64,000 bases of DNA from PFJX01 sp964542455. Its GTDB lineage: Bacteria > Pseudomonadota > Gammaproteobacteria > Burkholderiales > Thiobacillaceae. Within the stretch, counting starts at the first letter, position 1. Each line of letters opens with the position of its first letter. The stretch lies in the NCBI GenBank assembly GCA_964542455.1, contig CAZIUC010000019.1, forward strand, positions 1-64,000. Direction: 5' to 3'. Under the pieces are notes generated by a model that was not told where the DNA came from, searched no databases, and saw only the letters and a list, made by a program, of their open reading frames with translations. Both the position numbers and the translations under genes were made by a program. This document shows positions 16,072 to 25,192 of this stretch, in pieces.

Positions 16072-17145
16072 TTAGTTGACCGTGCGCAGTTCAACGCGGC
16101 GGTTCTTCACGCGGCCCTCTTCCGTGTAGTTGTTGCCGATCGGTTGGGTTTCGCCGTAGCCCTTGGCGCTGAGGCGGTCGGCGGCGATGCCGTGCGCGAT
16201 GAAGTAATCCATCACCGCCTTGGCGCGGCGGTTGGACAGGTCGAGGTTGTGAGCGCTGTTGCCGCGGCTGTCGGTGTGGCCGGCCACTTCCACGTTGAAT
16301 TTGGGGTAGCGCTTCAAGGTCGCGGTAACCCCTTCGAGAATGGCGATGCTGTCCGGGCGCAGGACATCTTCGTCGTTGTCGAAGTTGACGCCCGACAAAG
16401 TCAGTGTCTTGGCCAGGGGGCAACCAGTAGCGTCGACGGGTTCGCCGGCCGGGGTGCCGGGACACACATCGGCGGCGTCGACGACGCCATCGCCATCGCT
16501 GTCCAGTTCGCAGCCCGTGGCATCGACCATGCGACCGCGCGGGGTGCCGGGACACACATCGGCGCCATCAAGGACGCCGTCGCCATCGCTGTCCACTTCG
16601 CAGCCCGTGGCGTCAACCCAGCGACCGCGCGGTGTGGCCGGGCAGCGGTCGAGGCGGTCGACGACGCCATCACCATCGCTGTCCAGTTCGCAACCCTCGG
16701 CATCGACCTTGCTTCCGGCCGGCGTCGTCGGGCAACGGTCGAGACGATCCACCACACCGTCGCCATCAGTGTCGAGTTCGCATCCGTTGGCGTCCACTTT
16801 GGCGCCCTTGATGGTGCCGGGGCAGCGGTCCAGCGCGTCGTTGACGCCGTCGCCGTCACTATCGAGCGGCATCGCGGCGGGCATTGCCGCCATGGGTTTC
16901 TCGGCTGGTTTTTCCACCGGTTTCATGGCCGGAGCGGCCTTGGCCTCCACCGGTCCCGCACAGGGCGCTTCGAGAATGCCCCGGCCCGGGCAGCCTATGG
17001 TCTTGTACAACTCGTAGCCCGAGGTCATGCCGCTGGAGCTGGCCGAGTTGGCCGGGTTGTAGTAGGGCGCGTCCGCCGCCTGGAGATTCATGGTGGACAG
17101 CAATGCCGCGCCAAGGGCACTCAAAACAACTATGGAAATACGCAT
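16072..17145 (-). CDS. OmpA-family protein with five thrombospondin type 3 repeats
   Basis: The 357-residue outer-membrane-associated protein has a signal peptide (1-23), a linker with Pro/Ala/Lys repeats (66-93), five tandem 30-residue repeats (94-243) each with DSDGDGV and CPGTP-type motifs that bind calcium in thrombospondin type 3 repeats, and a C-terminal OmpA peptidoglycan-binding domain (about 250-357) with the motif GHTDSRG and NRRVEL. No eight-strand OmpA barrel is present. This layout is common for periplasmic proteins that tie the envelope to peptidoglycan. It is transcribed alone and ends at a strong terminator. Confidence 0.93.
   Translation of the reverse strand: MRISIVVLSALGAALLSTMNLQAADAPYYNPANSASSSGMTSGYELYKTIGCPGRGILEAPCAGPVEAKAAPAMKPVEKPAEKPMAAMPAAMPLDSDGDGVNDALDRCPGTIKGAKVDANGCELDTDGDGVVDRLDRCPTTPAGSKVDAEGCELDSDGDGVVDRLDRCPATPRGRWVDATGCEVDSDGDGVLDGADVCPGTPRGRMVDATGCELDSDGDGVVDAADVCPGTPAGEPVDATGCPLAKTLTLSGVNFDNDEDVLRPDSIAILEGVTATLKRYPKFNVEVAGHTDSRGNSAHNLDLSNRRAKAVMDYFIAHGIAADRLSAKGYGETQPIGNNYTEEGRVKNRRVELRTVN
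16417..16866 (-). repeat. five 90-bp coding repeats (calcium-binding type)
   Basis: Five in-frame 90-base units encode LDSDGDGV..D.CPGTP..VDATGCE. Neighbouring units are very similar at DNA level (for example around 16480-16560 and 16650-16700), so copy number could change by recombination. Confidence 0.9.
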
Positions 17146-17192
17146 GTTCGACTCCTGTTCAATCGTGGTTTTCAGGGTTGCGGGAGGGCAGT

Positions 17193-17885
17193 TCAGTTCA
17201 ATAATCCGAAGACCTTACCGACCACACCGCCGGCGTAGTTGAGAGGTTGTGCGCGGATGGCGTGTTCTTCCTCGGCGATCAGCGTGTAGAGGCCATCCAT
17301 TGCCTTGCGGTTGACGTAGTCCTCGACCGTGGCCTGCTCGCTCTTGATGCCAGCCAGTTTGACCAGCTGGCTGGACAGCGCGTGATAGGCGCGTGCCAGA
17401 TCGCCGCGTTCGGCGACCGCGTGAATGATGGGCGCCATTTTGTCGACGAGATGGGCTTCCGTCTCCTTGCGGAACCAGGCGGTGGCGGCGCCGTCGCCGG
17501 CGGCAAGAATGGCCTTGGCGTCGACCACGCTGATCGTCCGCAACATTTCCAGCAGTGCTTCGCGCGCTTCCGGGACGGCGGCTTCGGCGGCGCGGTTCAT
17601 GGCCAGAACCAGATCATCGACCTGTTTGCCCAGCCCGAGAAAACGCAGGATGCCCTCTGCCCGCGCGAAGTTTTTCGGCAGCCCGATCTTGACCTTGGCA
17701 TAGGCGAAATAGCCGTTTTCCCGGCCCAGTCTGGCGCTGGCCGCGCGCGTTCCCTGCCCCAGGCTGTCGCGCAGTGCTTGAGTGGCTTCGGCGGCGCCGA
17801 TGGCTGACCAGTCCTCGGCGCGCGCCAGCGGGATGCAGGCCAGGCCGGCAAGCGCGAGGACGAATTGGCGTCTGGACAAACTCAT
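17193..17885 (-). CDS. DUF4197 family exported protein
   Basis: The 230-residue protein has a signal sequence (MSLSRRQFVLALAGLACIPLARA) with a twin-arginine-like SRRQFV start, so Tat or Sec export is possible. The rest is helical and matches the DUF4197 family, with the segments ALRDSLGQGTRAA, NGYFAYAKVKIGLP, LRFLGLGKQVDDLVLAMNRAAEAA and the YVNRKAMDGLYTLIAEEE.IR end. Function is unknown. Its ATG overlaps the stop of mscL (ATGA), so it is expressed with mscL. Confidence 0.85.
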   Translation of the reverse strand: MSLSRRQFVLALAGLACIPLARAEDWSAIGAAEATQALRDSLGQGTRAASARLGRENGYFAYAKVKIGLPKNFARAEGILRFLGLGKQVDDLVLAMNRAAEAAVPEAREALLEMLRTISVVDAKAILAAGDGAATAWFRKETEAHLVDKMAPIIHAVAERGDLARAYHALSSQLVKLAGIKSEQATVEDYVNRKAMDGLYTLIAEEEHAIRAQPLNYAGGVVGKVFGLLN

Positions 17886-18301
17886 TTTTTCAGGGAATCA
17901 CGGATTTCCCGCAGCAGAACGATGTCCTCGGGTGTCGGCGCCGGCGCGGCGGGCGCGGCTACTTCTTCACGCTTGAGGCTGTTGATGGCTTTCACCACCA
18001 CGAAGATGGCGAGGGCGATGATGAGGAAGTTGACCACGCTGTTGATGAAGATGCCGTATTTGATCAGTGGCACCCCAGCTTTCTCGGCGGCCTCCAGGTT
18101 CTCGAAAACCTGACCGCCCAGCGTCAGGTAGAGGTTCTTGAAATCGACGCCGCCGGTGAGGCTGCCGACTACCGGCATGACGATGTCCTTGACCAGGGAG
18201 TCGACGATTTTGCCGAAGGCGCCGCCGATGACCACCGCGACGGCGAGATCGACGACATTGCCGCGCATGGCGAATGCCTTGAATTCCTGAATGAAGCTCA
18301 T
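17882..18301 (-). CDS. mscL: large-conductance mechanosensitive channel
   Basis: MscL opens under membrane tension and releases solutes during hypo-osmotic shock. The 139-residue protein has the N-terminal amphipathic helix MSFIQEFKAFAMRGN, the pore-lining first helix (VVDLAVAVVIGGAFGKIVDSL) with its Gly/Ala packing, a periplasmic loop, the second helix (FINSVVNFLIIALAIFVVVKAI) and a cytoplasmic helix ending PEDIVLLREIRDSLKK. The start at 18301 matches the family; the open frame extends upstream without support. Confidence 0.97.
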   Translation of the reverse strand: MSFIQEFKAFAMRGNVVDLAVAVVIGGAFGKIVDSLVKDIVMPVVGSLTGGVDFKNLYLTLGGQVFENLEAAEKAGVPLIKYGIFINSVVNFLIIALAIFVVVKAINSLKREEVAAPAAPAPTPEDIVLLREIRDSLKK

Positions 18302-18401
18302 GGGTCTCTCCTCATTTGGTGGAACGGGGGATGGAAACATGACCACCGCGCGCGACTCTATGAGGCCGCTCACTCGGGGATCGGGCAAATATACCAGCGG
18401 T

Positions 18402-19469
18402 TCAGTCCGCGCTCCGGCCGGCAAGGACAATCCCCGCCTGGCCGGCGAATTCCAGCATGTGATTGATGGAGCGCACGGCGCGCACGCGCACGGTCTCTTC
18501 CACCTGGATTTCGTTGCCGCCGTTCTCCAGCACGGCGAGCAGGTTCTTCAGGCCGTTCATGGCCATCCACGGGCAATGCGCGCAGGACACACAGGTGGCG
18601 CCGGTGCCGCCGGTGGGCGCCTCTATCAGATGCTTGCCGGGGGCGACCGCGTGCATCTTGTGGAAGATGCCGTTGTCAGTGGCGACGATCAGCACCGGGT
18701 TCGGCAAACTTTCCGCCGCGCGGATGAGCTGGGTGGTGGAGCCCACCACATCGGCCAGCGCGATCACCGCGGCGGGCGATTCCGGATGCACCAGCACGGC
18801 GGCTTCCGGATATTCGGCTTGCAAGGCGCGGATGCCTTCGGCCTTGAAGCGTTCATGCACCACGCAGGAGCCTTGCCACAGCAGCATGTCGGCGCCGGTG
18901 ACCTTCTGGACGTAATCGCCGAGATAACGGTCCGGCGCCCAGATCAGCTTTTCGCCGCGCGCTTTCAGGTGTTCCGCCACCTTTATGGCGATGCTGGAGG
19001 TCACCGTCCAGTCGGCGCGCGCCTTCACCTCGGCCGAGGTGTTGGCGTAGACCACCACGGTGCGGTCGGGATGGGCGTCGCAGAAGCGGGTGAACTCGTC
19101 CGCCGGGCAGGACAGGTCGAGGGAACACTCGGCGCGCAGATCCGGCATCAGCACGCGTTTTTCCGGGTTGAGAATCTTGGCGGTCTCGCCCATGAATTTC
19201 ACCCCGGCGACGATCAGCGTCTTCGCCTTGGAAGCATGGCCGAAACGCGCCATTTCCAGGGAATCGGAGACGCAGCCGCCGGTTTCCTCGGCCAGCCGCT
19301 GCAAGTCGCCCGAGGTGTAGTAGTGCGCCACCAGCACCGCATCCTGTTCGCGCATCAGGTGCTTGATACGCGCGATCAGCGCCTCCCGCTCGCCGGGTTG
19401 CAGCGTTTCTTCCAGCACCGGCGGGACGTCGGTGACGGGATGAGCGGGGGGGATGAATACGGCGGACAT
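18402..19469 (-). CDS. nadA: quinolinate synthase A
   Basis: NadA condenses iminoaspartate with dihydroxyacetone phosphate to quinolinate in NAD synthesis and needs a [4Fe-4S] cluster. The 355-residue protein has AHYYTSGDLQRLAEETGG, the cluster cysteines in AECSLDLSC, WQGSC and CVSCAHCPWMAMN, and the HPESPAAV strand. No nadB or nadC is adjacent. It diverges from xerC with about 135 bases between. Confidence 0.97.
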   Translation of the reverse strand: MSAVFIPPAHPVTDVPPVLEETLQPGEREALIARIKHLMREQDAVLVAHYYTSGDLQRLAEETGGCVSDSLEMARFGHASKAKTLIVAGVKFMGETAKILNPEKRVLMPDLRAECSLDLSCPADEFTRFCDAHPDRTVVVYANTSAEVKARADWTVTSSIAIKVAEHLKARGEKLIWAPDRYLGDYVQKVTGADMLLWQGSCVVHERFKAEGIRALQAEYPEAAVLVHPESPAAVIALADVVGSTTQLIRAAESLPNPVLIVATDNGIFHKMHAVAPGKHLIEAPTGGTGATCVSCAHCPWMAMNGLKNLLAVLENGGNEIQVEETVRVRAVRSINHMLEFAGQAGIVLAGRSAD

Positions 19470-19604
19470 GGCGGTGGTCGAAGATCAAGTCGTGGAGAAC
19501 AACCTTTTATGGGCGGGGATCGGGGCTGTCAAGCGGGCGTCGCGCAGCGCCATGATGTGTCGTATCCGCTATAGTCGTTACAGCCCCCCCGAGCCGATTG
19601 CCCT

Positions 19605-20501
19605 GTGCCCCCACTCCTGTCTTCACTGACCGACGCTTTTCTGAACGCCTTGAAAGCGCGTCAGTACAGTCCTGCCACGGTATCCACTTATGCCATCGAC
19701 CTGATGCATCTGCTCGAACTGGTGGGTGATGTCGATCCCGCCGGACTGGCCGTTCACGACGTCCGTCGCGCCCTGGCCACGCTGCACGCGCGCGGCCAGC
19801 AGCCGAAAACCCTGGCGCGCACATTGTCGGCCTGGCGCAGTTTCTATCACTACCTGGCGCGTCAGGGCATGGTCGCCGCCAACCCCTGTCTCGGCCTGCG
19901 TCCACCCAAGGGCGACCGGAAGTTGCCCAACGCGCTTTCCGTGGACGAAATGGCGAAGTTGCTGGAAGGCCCCGCCGACGATCTCTGGTCGCTGCGCGAT
20001 CAGGCCATGTTCGAACTGATGTATTCCTCCGGCCTGCGTCGCGCCGAGCTGATCGGCCTGGATCTGGACAGTGTGGACCTGAGCGCGGGTGAGGTGTCCG
20101 TGACCGGCAAGGGGCGCAAGACCCGCATCGTGCCGGTCGGTCGCCAAGCGCTGGAAGCTCTGCGCGCTTGGCTGGCACAGCGTGCAGAAGTGGCAACTGA
20201 GGTGGCGCGCGACGCCCGGGCGCTGTTCCTGGGTGTCCGTGGCGGCCGCATCGGCGCCACGGCGGTGCGGTTGTCACTGAACAAACTGGCGCTGAAACAC
20301 GGCGTCACGGCACATGTGCATCCGCATGCCCTGCGCCATTCCTTCGCCTCGCATGTCCTGCAATCGTCCGGCGATCTGCGCGCGGTACAGGAGATGCTGG
20401 GACATGCCAGCCTGTCCACCACCCAGGTCTATACCCATCTGGATTTCCAGCACCTGGCCCAGGTCTATGACCAGGCCCATCCGCGCGCCAGGAAGAAATA
20501 A
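19605..20501 (+). CDS. xerC: tyrosine recombinase XerC
   Basis: XerC with XerD resolves chromosome dimers at dif. The 298-residue protein has an N-terminal SAM-like core-binding domain (5-95) and a catalytic domain with Arg in SGLRRAEL, Lys in GKGRKTRIVP, HALRHSF, GHASLSTTQ and the nucleophile Tyr in VYTHLDF. The GTG at 19605 is the natural start. A TATAGT hexamer at 19570-19575 may be its promoter -10. There is no phage gene nearby, supporting a housekeeping XerC rather than an integrase. Confidence 0.95.
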   Translation: MPPLLSSLTDAFLNALKARQYSPATVSTYAIDLMHLLELVGDVDPAGLAVHDVRRALATLHARGQQPKTLARTLSAWRSFYHYLARQGMVAANPCLGLRPPKGDRKLPNALSVDEMAKLLEGPADDLWSLRDQAMFELMYSSGLRRAELIGLDLDSVDLSAGEVSVTGKGRKTRIVPVGRQALEALRAWLAQRAEVATEVARDARALFLGVRGGRIGATAVRLSLNKLALKHGVTAHVHPHALRHSFASHVLQSSGDLRAVQEMLGHASLSTTQVYTHLDFQHLAQVYDQAHPRARKK

Positions 20502-20600
20502 AACGGGCCCCTGCCGCCTCCACGCGCAAACAAGCTGAACGCTTGCTCAGGCGTGGCTCTAAAATCAACATTCATATTTACTGCTTTTTCGGGAGGCGCC

Positions 20601-21698
20601 ATGAAAAAATCGGCGTTCATCATTGAGGACAACGATAACAACCTCGAAAAAATCGGCGAAATCCTGCGCAATGCCGGCATCGATGCGCGTTTCATGCCCT
20701 GTAGCCTGGAGAATGCGCGCACGCTTTCTTCCGGGCCGGTGGACTGCGTCAAGCTGGCGCACAAGGCCCATGAACTTGAACTGGCGCAGGAGCGGCTGAA
20801 ATGGAGCGAGGCGCGCATGCGCCATTTTGCCCATATCGCGGCCGATTGGTTCTGGGAAACCGATGAGGACCACCACGTCATCTGGTGCAGCGACGGGCCG
20901 ATTCGTGAAGGGGACCGGCTCAGCGATGCCTTCAGCGGCTGCCTGCCGGGCCTGTTGCCGGCGGATCAGGAGATGGAGGCGCTGGCGGCTCTGAAGGAAG
21001 GTCGGCCTTTCCGGGATGCCGTGCTGGAACTGGAACTGGAGTCGGGTGAACGTGCCGCATTCCGCCTTTCCGGAGAGCCGCTGATCGACCCGAGCGGTTA
21101 TTTCTCCGGCTTTCGTGGCGTTGGCCACGACATCACCGACGCGCTACGCGTCAGCAGTCAAATCAGACACGAGGCCAGCCATGACGCTCTCACCGGGCTG
21201 GCCAACCGGCGCGAGTTCCAACGCCGCGTGCAGCGCGCCTGGCTACGCGCGCGCCAGGAGGGCGCGGTGCATGCCCTCTGCTTTCTCGACCTGGATCACC
21301 TCAAGACGATCAACGATAACGCCGGCCACGCGGCCGGCGATGCCCTGCTGACACAGCTGGCCGAGGTGATGCGTGGCCAGGTGCGGGGAGCCGATACCCT
21401 GGCGCGCCTGGGGGGCGACGAGTTCTGTGTGTTGCTGGAAAACTGCGCCCTGGAATATGCGGTGCGCGTTTCCGACAACCTGCTCAGGACGTTGCGGGAA
21501 CTGCGTTTCGAGTGGCAGGGCAAATTTTATGCGGTCGCCGCCAGTGTCGGCATTACGCTCATTACCTCGGAAACCGAAGACGCGACACGCGCGCTACTGG
21601 AAGCCGATGTGGCCTGCTATGCCGCCAAGAAGCTCGGTCGCGACCAGGTGCAGGTCTACCAGGATTCCGACAGCGGCGGCCAGGCGGTGGGCGCGTAA
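20601..21698 (+). CDS. PAS-GGDEF diguanylate cyclase
   Basis: The 365-residue cytoplasmic protein starts with about 60 residues resembling a shortened receiver domain (SAFIIEDNDNNLEKIGEIL), then a PAS-like sensor (residues 75-185, ADWFWETDEDHHVIWCSDG) and a GGDEF domain (190-355). The active site is an intact GGDEF at 271-275, and the product-inhibition site RGAD (262-265) lies five residues before it, so it should make cyclic di-GMP with feedback control. The start at 20601 has GGGAGG close upstream; the in-frame start at 20553 is not supported. Confidence 0.88.
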   Translation: MKKSAFIIEDNDNNLEKIGEILRNAGIDARFMPCSLENARTLSSGPVDCVKLAHKAHELELAQERLKWSEARMRHFAHIAADWFWETDEDHHVIWCSDGPIREGDRLSDAFSGCLPGLLPADQEMEALAALKEGRPFRDAVLELELESGERAAFRLSGEPLIDPSGYFSGFRGVGHDITDALRVSSQIRHEASHDALTGLANRREFQRRVQRAWLRARQEGAVHALCFLDLDHLKTINDNAGHAAGDALLTQLAEVMRGQVRGADTLARLGGDEFCVLLENCALEYAVRVSDNLLRTLRELRFEWQGKFYAVAASVGITLITSETEDATRALLEADVACYAAKKLGRDQVQVYQDSDSGGQAVGA

Positions 21699-21775
21699 AC
21701 TCGTAGCTTTGCCCACTTCATTGTTCGAGCCAGCCCCACGGCCGCACAATGGCCGCATTTTTTGGAGCGACACGC

Positions 21776-22633
21776 ATGGATCAATATTCTTTCGATGTCG
21801 ATGCCGGTAATTTCCAGCAGGTAGTGATCGAAGGCTCGCAACATGTGCCGGTGCTGGTGGACTTCTGGGCGGAATGGTGCGGTCCCTGCCGCGCGTTGAA
21901 GCCGATCCTGGAAAAACTGGCGGCGGAATTCCAGGGCAAGTTCATCCTGGCCAAGGTGGATTCAGACAAAAACCAGGACATTGCCGCGCAATTTGGTGTG
22001 CGCGGCATTCCCAGTGTGAAAGCCTTCCTCGGCGGCGAACTCGTCGATGAGTTTTCCGGCGCGCTTCCCGAATCGGAAGTGCGCGAATTTCTCAAGCGCC
22101 TGATTCCCTCGCCGGCCGGCGAACTGCACATCGCCGCCGGCCGCGCGCGCGATCAGGGCAATCTGGAGGAAGCCCTGAAGCTCCTCGGTGAAGCCGCGAA
22201 ACTGGACCCGCGGAACGAGGCCGTGCGTCTCGACGCGGCCGATATTCTGGTGGAACTGGGGCTGCTGGATGAAGCCAGGCGCCTGTTCGACAGCCTGTCG
22301 CCCCTCATTCGCATGGAAGAACGCGCGCAACAAGTGCTGGCGCGACTGAGTTTCGCGGAAGGCGGCCTGCAAAGTGGCGACGAAGTCAGCTTGCGCGGCC
22401 GCATCGCGGAACAACCGGACGACATGGATGCCCGCATGCAGCTTGCCAACCAGTTGGTGGCCGCCGGCCGCCACCAGGAAGGGCTGGAGGAATTGCTGGA
22501 AATGGTTCGGCGCGACCGTGCCTGGAACGAGGAAGCGGCCCGCAAGGCCATCCTCTCTGTGTTCAGCCTGCTGGGCGGCCAGGGACCGTTGGTGTCCGAC
22601 TACCGGCGCAAGCTGGCGCGCGCATTGAATTGA
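21776..22633 (+). CDS. cnoX: CnoX-type thioredoxin with TPR tail
   Basis: The 285-residue protein combines an N-terminal thioredoxin domain with the active site WCGPC (Cys35, Cys38) and a C-terminal helical tail of tetratricopeptide type (about 120-285), the layout of CnoX (YbbN), a chaperone-redox protein that hands substrates to GroEL/ES or DnaK. E. coli CnoX has lost the first active cysteine; here the CxxC pair is complete, so it can act as a redox enzyme. It precedes a GAF-domain gene by 22 bases. Confidence 0.9.
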   Translation: MDQYSFDVDAGNFQQVVIEGSQHVPVLVDFWAEWCGPCRALKPILEKLAAEFQGKFILAKVDSDKNQDIAAQFGVRGIPSVKAFLGGELVDEFSGALPESEVREFLKRLIPSPAGELHIAAGRARDQGNLEEALKLLGEAAKLDPRNEAVRLDAADILVELGLLDEARRLFDSLSPLIRMEERAQQVLARLSFAEGGLQSGDEVSLRGRIAEQPDDMDARMQLANQLVAAGRHQEGLEELLEMVRRDRAWNEEAARKAILSVFSLLGGQGPLVSDYRRKLARALN

Positions 22634-22655
22634 GCGTTTACACAGGAGGCAGGGT

Positions 22656-23396
22656 ATGAACCCACAGCGTCAGGGAAAACTACTGGAACTGGCGGGCTTC
22701 GAGCCCACCGGTCGCTTCGAGGACAATTTTTATCGACTCACCTGCATTACCGGCGATGCCCTGGCCGCGCGCCGGGTATCGCTGATGTTGCTGGATACCG
22801 GCAGCGGCAAAGGGGTGAAGCTCAAGCTCGCCGCCTTGTACGGCGAGTTGCCGGAGGTCGCCTGGCGCGACGACACCCCGCCCGAAGAAGGTATTGCCCA
22901 GCATGTCCTCAATCTGGGCCAATGCCTGCATGTCAAAGATATTGGCCATTCCCGCTGGCGTACCCTGGCGCGCCGCCTGGGCGGCACCGGCAGCTTCATC
23001 GCCTGTCCCATCCACCTCGCCGGCAAGCCGGCGGGGGTGCTCAGCGTCAGTGAGCCGATCGAACGCGCGTACTTCACGCCATCCGATCGCGATGCGGCTG
23101 AACTCGCGGCCAGCCTGATCGGCCGCATCATTCATGTCGCGCGCCTGGATCGAGTCCTCGACTCGCGCTTCGCGCAGATGGCCTTCACTCTGGAAGGTCG
23201 CGCCGATTCCTGTTCGGTGGTGTCGCTGTCCACCCACGAACCGGACAAGGTCGCGCGCATGCTGGCGAAAGCCTTCTTCAAGGAAATGCGCCACTGCGGC
23301 TTCACACCCAACCAGATCATTCGCGCGGCGGGCGAGATCATCTCGGAACTCACCGGCAGCCTGAACCGGCACAAGCATCGCTTGGGGCGGGATTAG
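22656..23396 (+). CDS. GAF domain protein
   Basis: The 246-residue protein contains a single GAF domain (about 20-165): RRVSLMLLDTGSG, LAALYGELPE, EEGIAQHVLNLGQCLHVKDI and FIACPIHLAGKPAGVLSVSEP. The C-terminal 70 residues are helical (VARMLAKAFFKEMRHCGFTPNQIIRAAGEIISELT). No enzymatic or DNA-binding domain is present, so it is a stand-alone sensor or regulator with unknown ligand. It is probably cotranscribed with the cnoX-type gene, with a GGAGG ribosome site at 22645-22649. Confidence 0.75.
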   Translation: MNPQRQGKLLELAGFEPTGRFEDNFYRLTCITGDALAARRVSLMLLDTGSGKGVKLKLAALYGELPEVAWRDDTPPEEGIAQHVLNLGQCLHVKDIGHSRWRTLARRLGGTGSFIACPIHLAGKPAGVLSVSEPIERAYFTPSDRDAAELAASLIGRIIHVARLDRVLDSRFAQMAFTLEGRADSCSVVSLSTHEPDKVARMLAKAFFKEMRHCGFTPNQIIRAAGEIISELTGSLNRHKHRLGRD

Positions 23397-23411
23397 GCGT
23401 AGCCGTGTAGC

Positions 23412-23452
23412 CATGTGGATGGGTTTCGCTATCGCTCAACCCCTCCTACCCA
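23412..23452. repeat. imperfect palindrome at the 3' end of the gamma carbonic anhydrase gene
   Basis: GTGGATGGGTTTCG and the complement of CAACCCCTCCTAC pair imperfectly around CGCTATCGCT. The minus strand reads GTAGGAGGGGTTGAGCG, close to the GTAGGATGGGTT palindromes seen in many proteobacteria. The last codons and the TGA stop of the gene on the minus strand fall inside this element. Confidence 0.55.
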
Positions 23453-23972
23453 GGTATTCCCGCGCCAACCGAGCGTAATGCCCGGCCTGATAGGCGAAAT
23501 AATCCAGTTCTTCCGGCGTCAATCGACGCACCGCCCTGGCTGGCCGGCCCAGATAGAGCCAGCCCGACTCCAGTACCTGTCCTTCCGGCACCAGACTGCC
23601 GGCCGCCAGCAGCACACGTGATTGCAGCACCGCCTTGTCCATCACCAGTGAACCCATGCCGATCAGGCATTCATCACCGATCGTGCAACCATGCAGGATG
23701 ACCGCATGGCCGACAGTCACATCGCGGCCGATCAACAGCGGCGAACCATCTGGATCGGTGGCGCGGCGATGGCTGACATGCAGTACCGAGTTGTCCTGGA
23801 TATTGCCGCGCGCGCCGATGCGAATGTGGTTCACGTCACCACGAATCACCACGCCGGGCCATAGCGAGACTTCGTCCCCCAATTCCACATCACCGATCAC
23901 CGTGGCGCCGGCGTGGATGAAAACGTGCTTGCCGAGACGCGGATGGATGCTCTGAAAGGGCTCGACTGGCAT
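23436..23972 (-). CDS. gamma-class carbonic anhydrase family protein (YrdA)
   Basis: The 178-residue protein is a left-handed beta-helix of hexapeptide repeats (IGDVELGD, VSLWPGVVIRGD, IGARGNIQDN). Metal-binding histidines are in place: HVSH in SVLHVSH and HAVILHG. It belongs to the YrdA/CaiE branch, often called gamma carbonic anhydrase-like; activity varies between members. The start at 23972 (MPVEPFQSIHP) fits the family better than the one at 23996. The terminal residues LGRRG and the stop are encoded by a palindromic repeat. Confidence 0.88.
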   Translation of the reverse strand: MPVEPFQSIHPRLGKHVFIHAGATVIGDVELGDEVSLWPGVVIRGDVNHIRIGARGNIQDNSVLHVSHRRATDPDGSPLLIGRDVTVGHAVILHGCTIGDECLIGMGSLVMDKAVLQSRVLLAAGSLVPEGQVLESGWLYLGRPARAVRRLTPEELDYFAYQAGHYARLAREYLGRRG

Positions 23973-24052
23973 GGTGGCACTGTGCGCGGTAAGCAAGGAA
24001 GGGAAAGTATAGCGGCGAGGACGAGACGCGATGCCATGAAGGAATCCAGGCT

Positions 24053-24080
24053 TTGTCCCTCCCCCCGTTGCGTATAAAAT
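24053..24080 (+). promoter_or_regulatory. candidate sigma70 promoter of dusB-fis
   Basis: TTGTCC (24053-24058) and TAAAAT (24075-24080) are separated by 16 bases and point at dusB, whose ATG lies 36 bases beyond the -10. This is the expected place for the dusB-fis promoter, and Fis commonly represses its own promoter. The call is from base match only. Confidence 0.5.
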
Positions 24081-24115
24081 GCGCAGCCTTCCCCGCCCGC
24101 CACTCCCCCCCGCAC

Positions 24116-25165
24116 ATGCAATCCGGCTCCCTTGTCGGCCCGCTTATCGGCCCATTCCAGCTGAAGAACAAGCTGATCGTCGCTCCCATGGCGGGCGTGA
24201 CGGATCGGCCGTTTCGTCAGTTGTGCAAGAAAATGGGCGCGGGCATGGCGGTGTCGGAGATGGTCACCTCCAATTCATTGCTTTATGGCTCCGCCAAAAC
24301 GCTGCGGCGCGCCAACCATGAGGGCGAGGTGGAGCCGATTTCCGTGCAGATCGCCGGCAGCATTCCGGCCATGATGGCCGAGGCGGCGCGCCACAACGTC
24401 GACAACGGCGCCCAGATCATCGACATCAACATGGGGTGCCCGGCCAAGAAGATCTGCAACGTGATGGCCGGCTCCGCGCTGTTGCAGGACGAGCCCCTGG
24501 TGGCGCGCATCCTCGAAGCCGTCGTGCGCGCCGCGCGGAATACCCCGGTCACCCTGAAAATCCGCACCGGCTGGGACAAGGCGCACAAGAACGCGCTCGC
24601 CATTCTGCATATCGCGCAGGAGTCCGGCATCCAGGCTCTGGCCATCCACGGCCGCACCCGCGCCTGCGGTTATTCCGGCGACGCCGAATACGAGACCATC
24701 GCGGTGGTGAAGGCCGAAGCGCGCATCCCCATCATCGCCAACGGCGACATCACCACGCCGGAGAAGGCGCGATTCGTGCTGGATACGACCGGCGCCGACG
24801 CGATCATGATCGGCCGCGCCGCGCAGGGCCGTCCCTGGCTGTTCCGCGAGATCGCGCACTACCTGGCGACCGGGGAGAAGCTGCCGGCGCCCGAAGTGGC
24901 CGAGATTCACGATGTCCTGCTCGCCCATCTCGACGACCTTTACCAGTTTTACGGCGCGATCAGCGGTGTGCGCATGGCGCGCAAACACATCGCCTGGTAC
25001 ACGCGCGGCCTGGCCGATTCGGCCTGCTTCCGCCATGCCATGAACCGCCTGGAAAGCACCGCCGAACAACTCGACGCGGTCAACGATTTCTTCTGGCGCG
25101 CGCGCGGCCGTGACAGCCGCCTGGTTTACCTGGAAGCACCCGTCGGCGAACGCGCGGCGGCATAA
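24116..25165 (+). CDS. dusB: tRNA-dihydrouridine synthase B
   Basis: DusB reduces specific uridines in tRNA to dihydrouridine with FMN. The 349-residue TIM-barrel protein has the APMAGVTDRPFR start, the catalytic cysteine in MGCPAKKICN, the LKIRTGW strand, HGRTRACGYSG and the phosphate loop IMIGRAAQGRPW. The ATG at 24116 gives the family N-terminus; the frame upstream is not supported. The next gene is fis, in the conserved dusB-fis order. Confidence 0.97.
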   Translation: MQSGSLVGPLIGPFQLKNKLIVAPMAGVTDRPFRQLCKKMGAGMAVSEMVTSNSLLYGSAKTLRRANHEGEVEPISVQIAGSIPAMMAEAARHNVDNGAQIIDINMGCPAKKICNVMAGSALLQDEPLVARILEAVVRAARNTPVTLKIRTGWDKAHKNALAILHIAQESGIQALAIHGRTRACGYSGDAEYETIAVVKAEARIPIIANGDITTPEKARFVLDTTGADAIMIGRAAQGRPWLFREIAHYLATGEKLPAPEVAEIHDVLLAHLDDLYQFYGAISGVRMARKHIAWYTRGLADSACFRHAMNRLESTAEQLDAVNDFFWRARGRDSRLVYLEAPVGERAAA

Positions 25166-25192
25166 GAACGACACGAGCGAGACAAGAACTAC

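Noticed and set aside
16417..16866. Regular repeats that could suggest a CRISPR array or satellite
   Set aside because: The units are 90 bases, in frame, and encode five calcium-binding-type repeats of an OmpA-family protein; there are no unique spacers.
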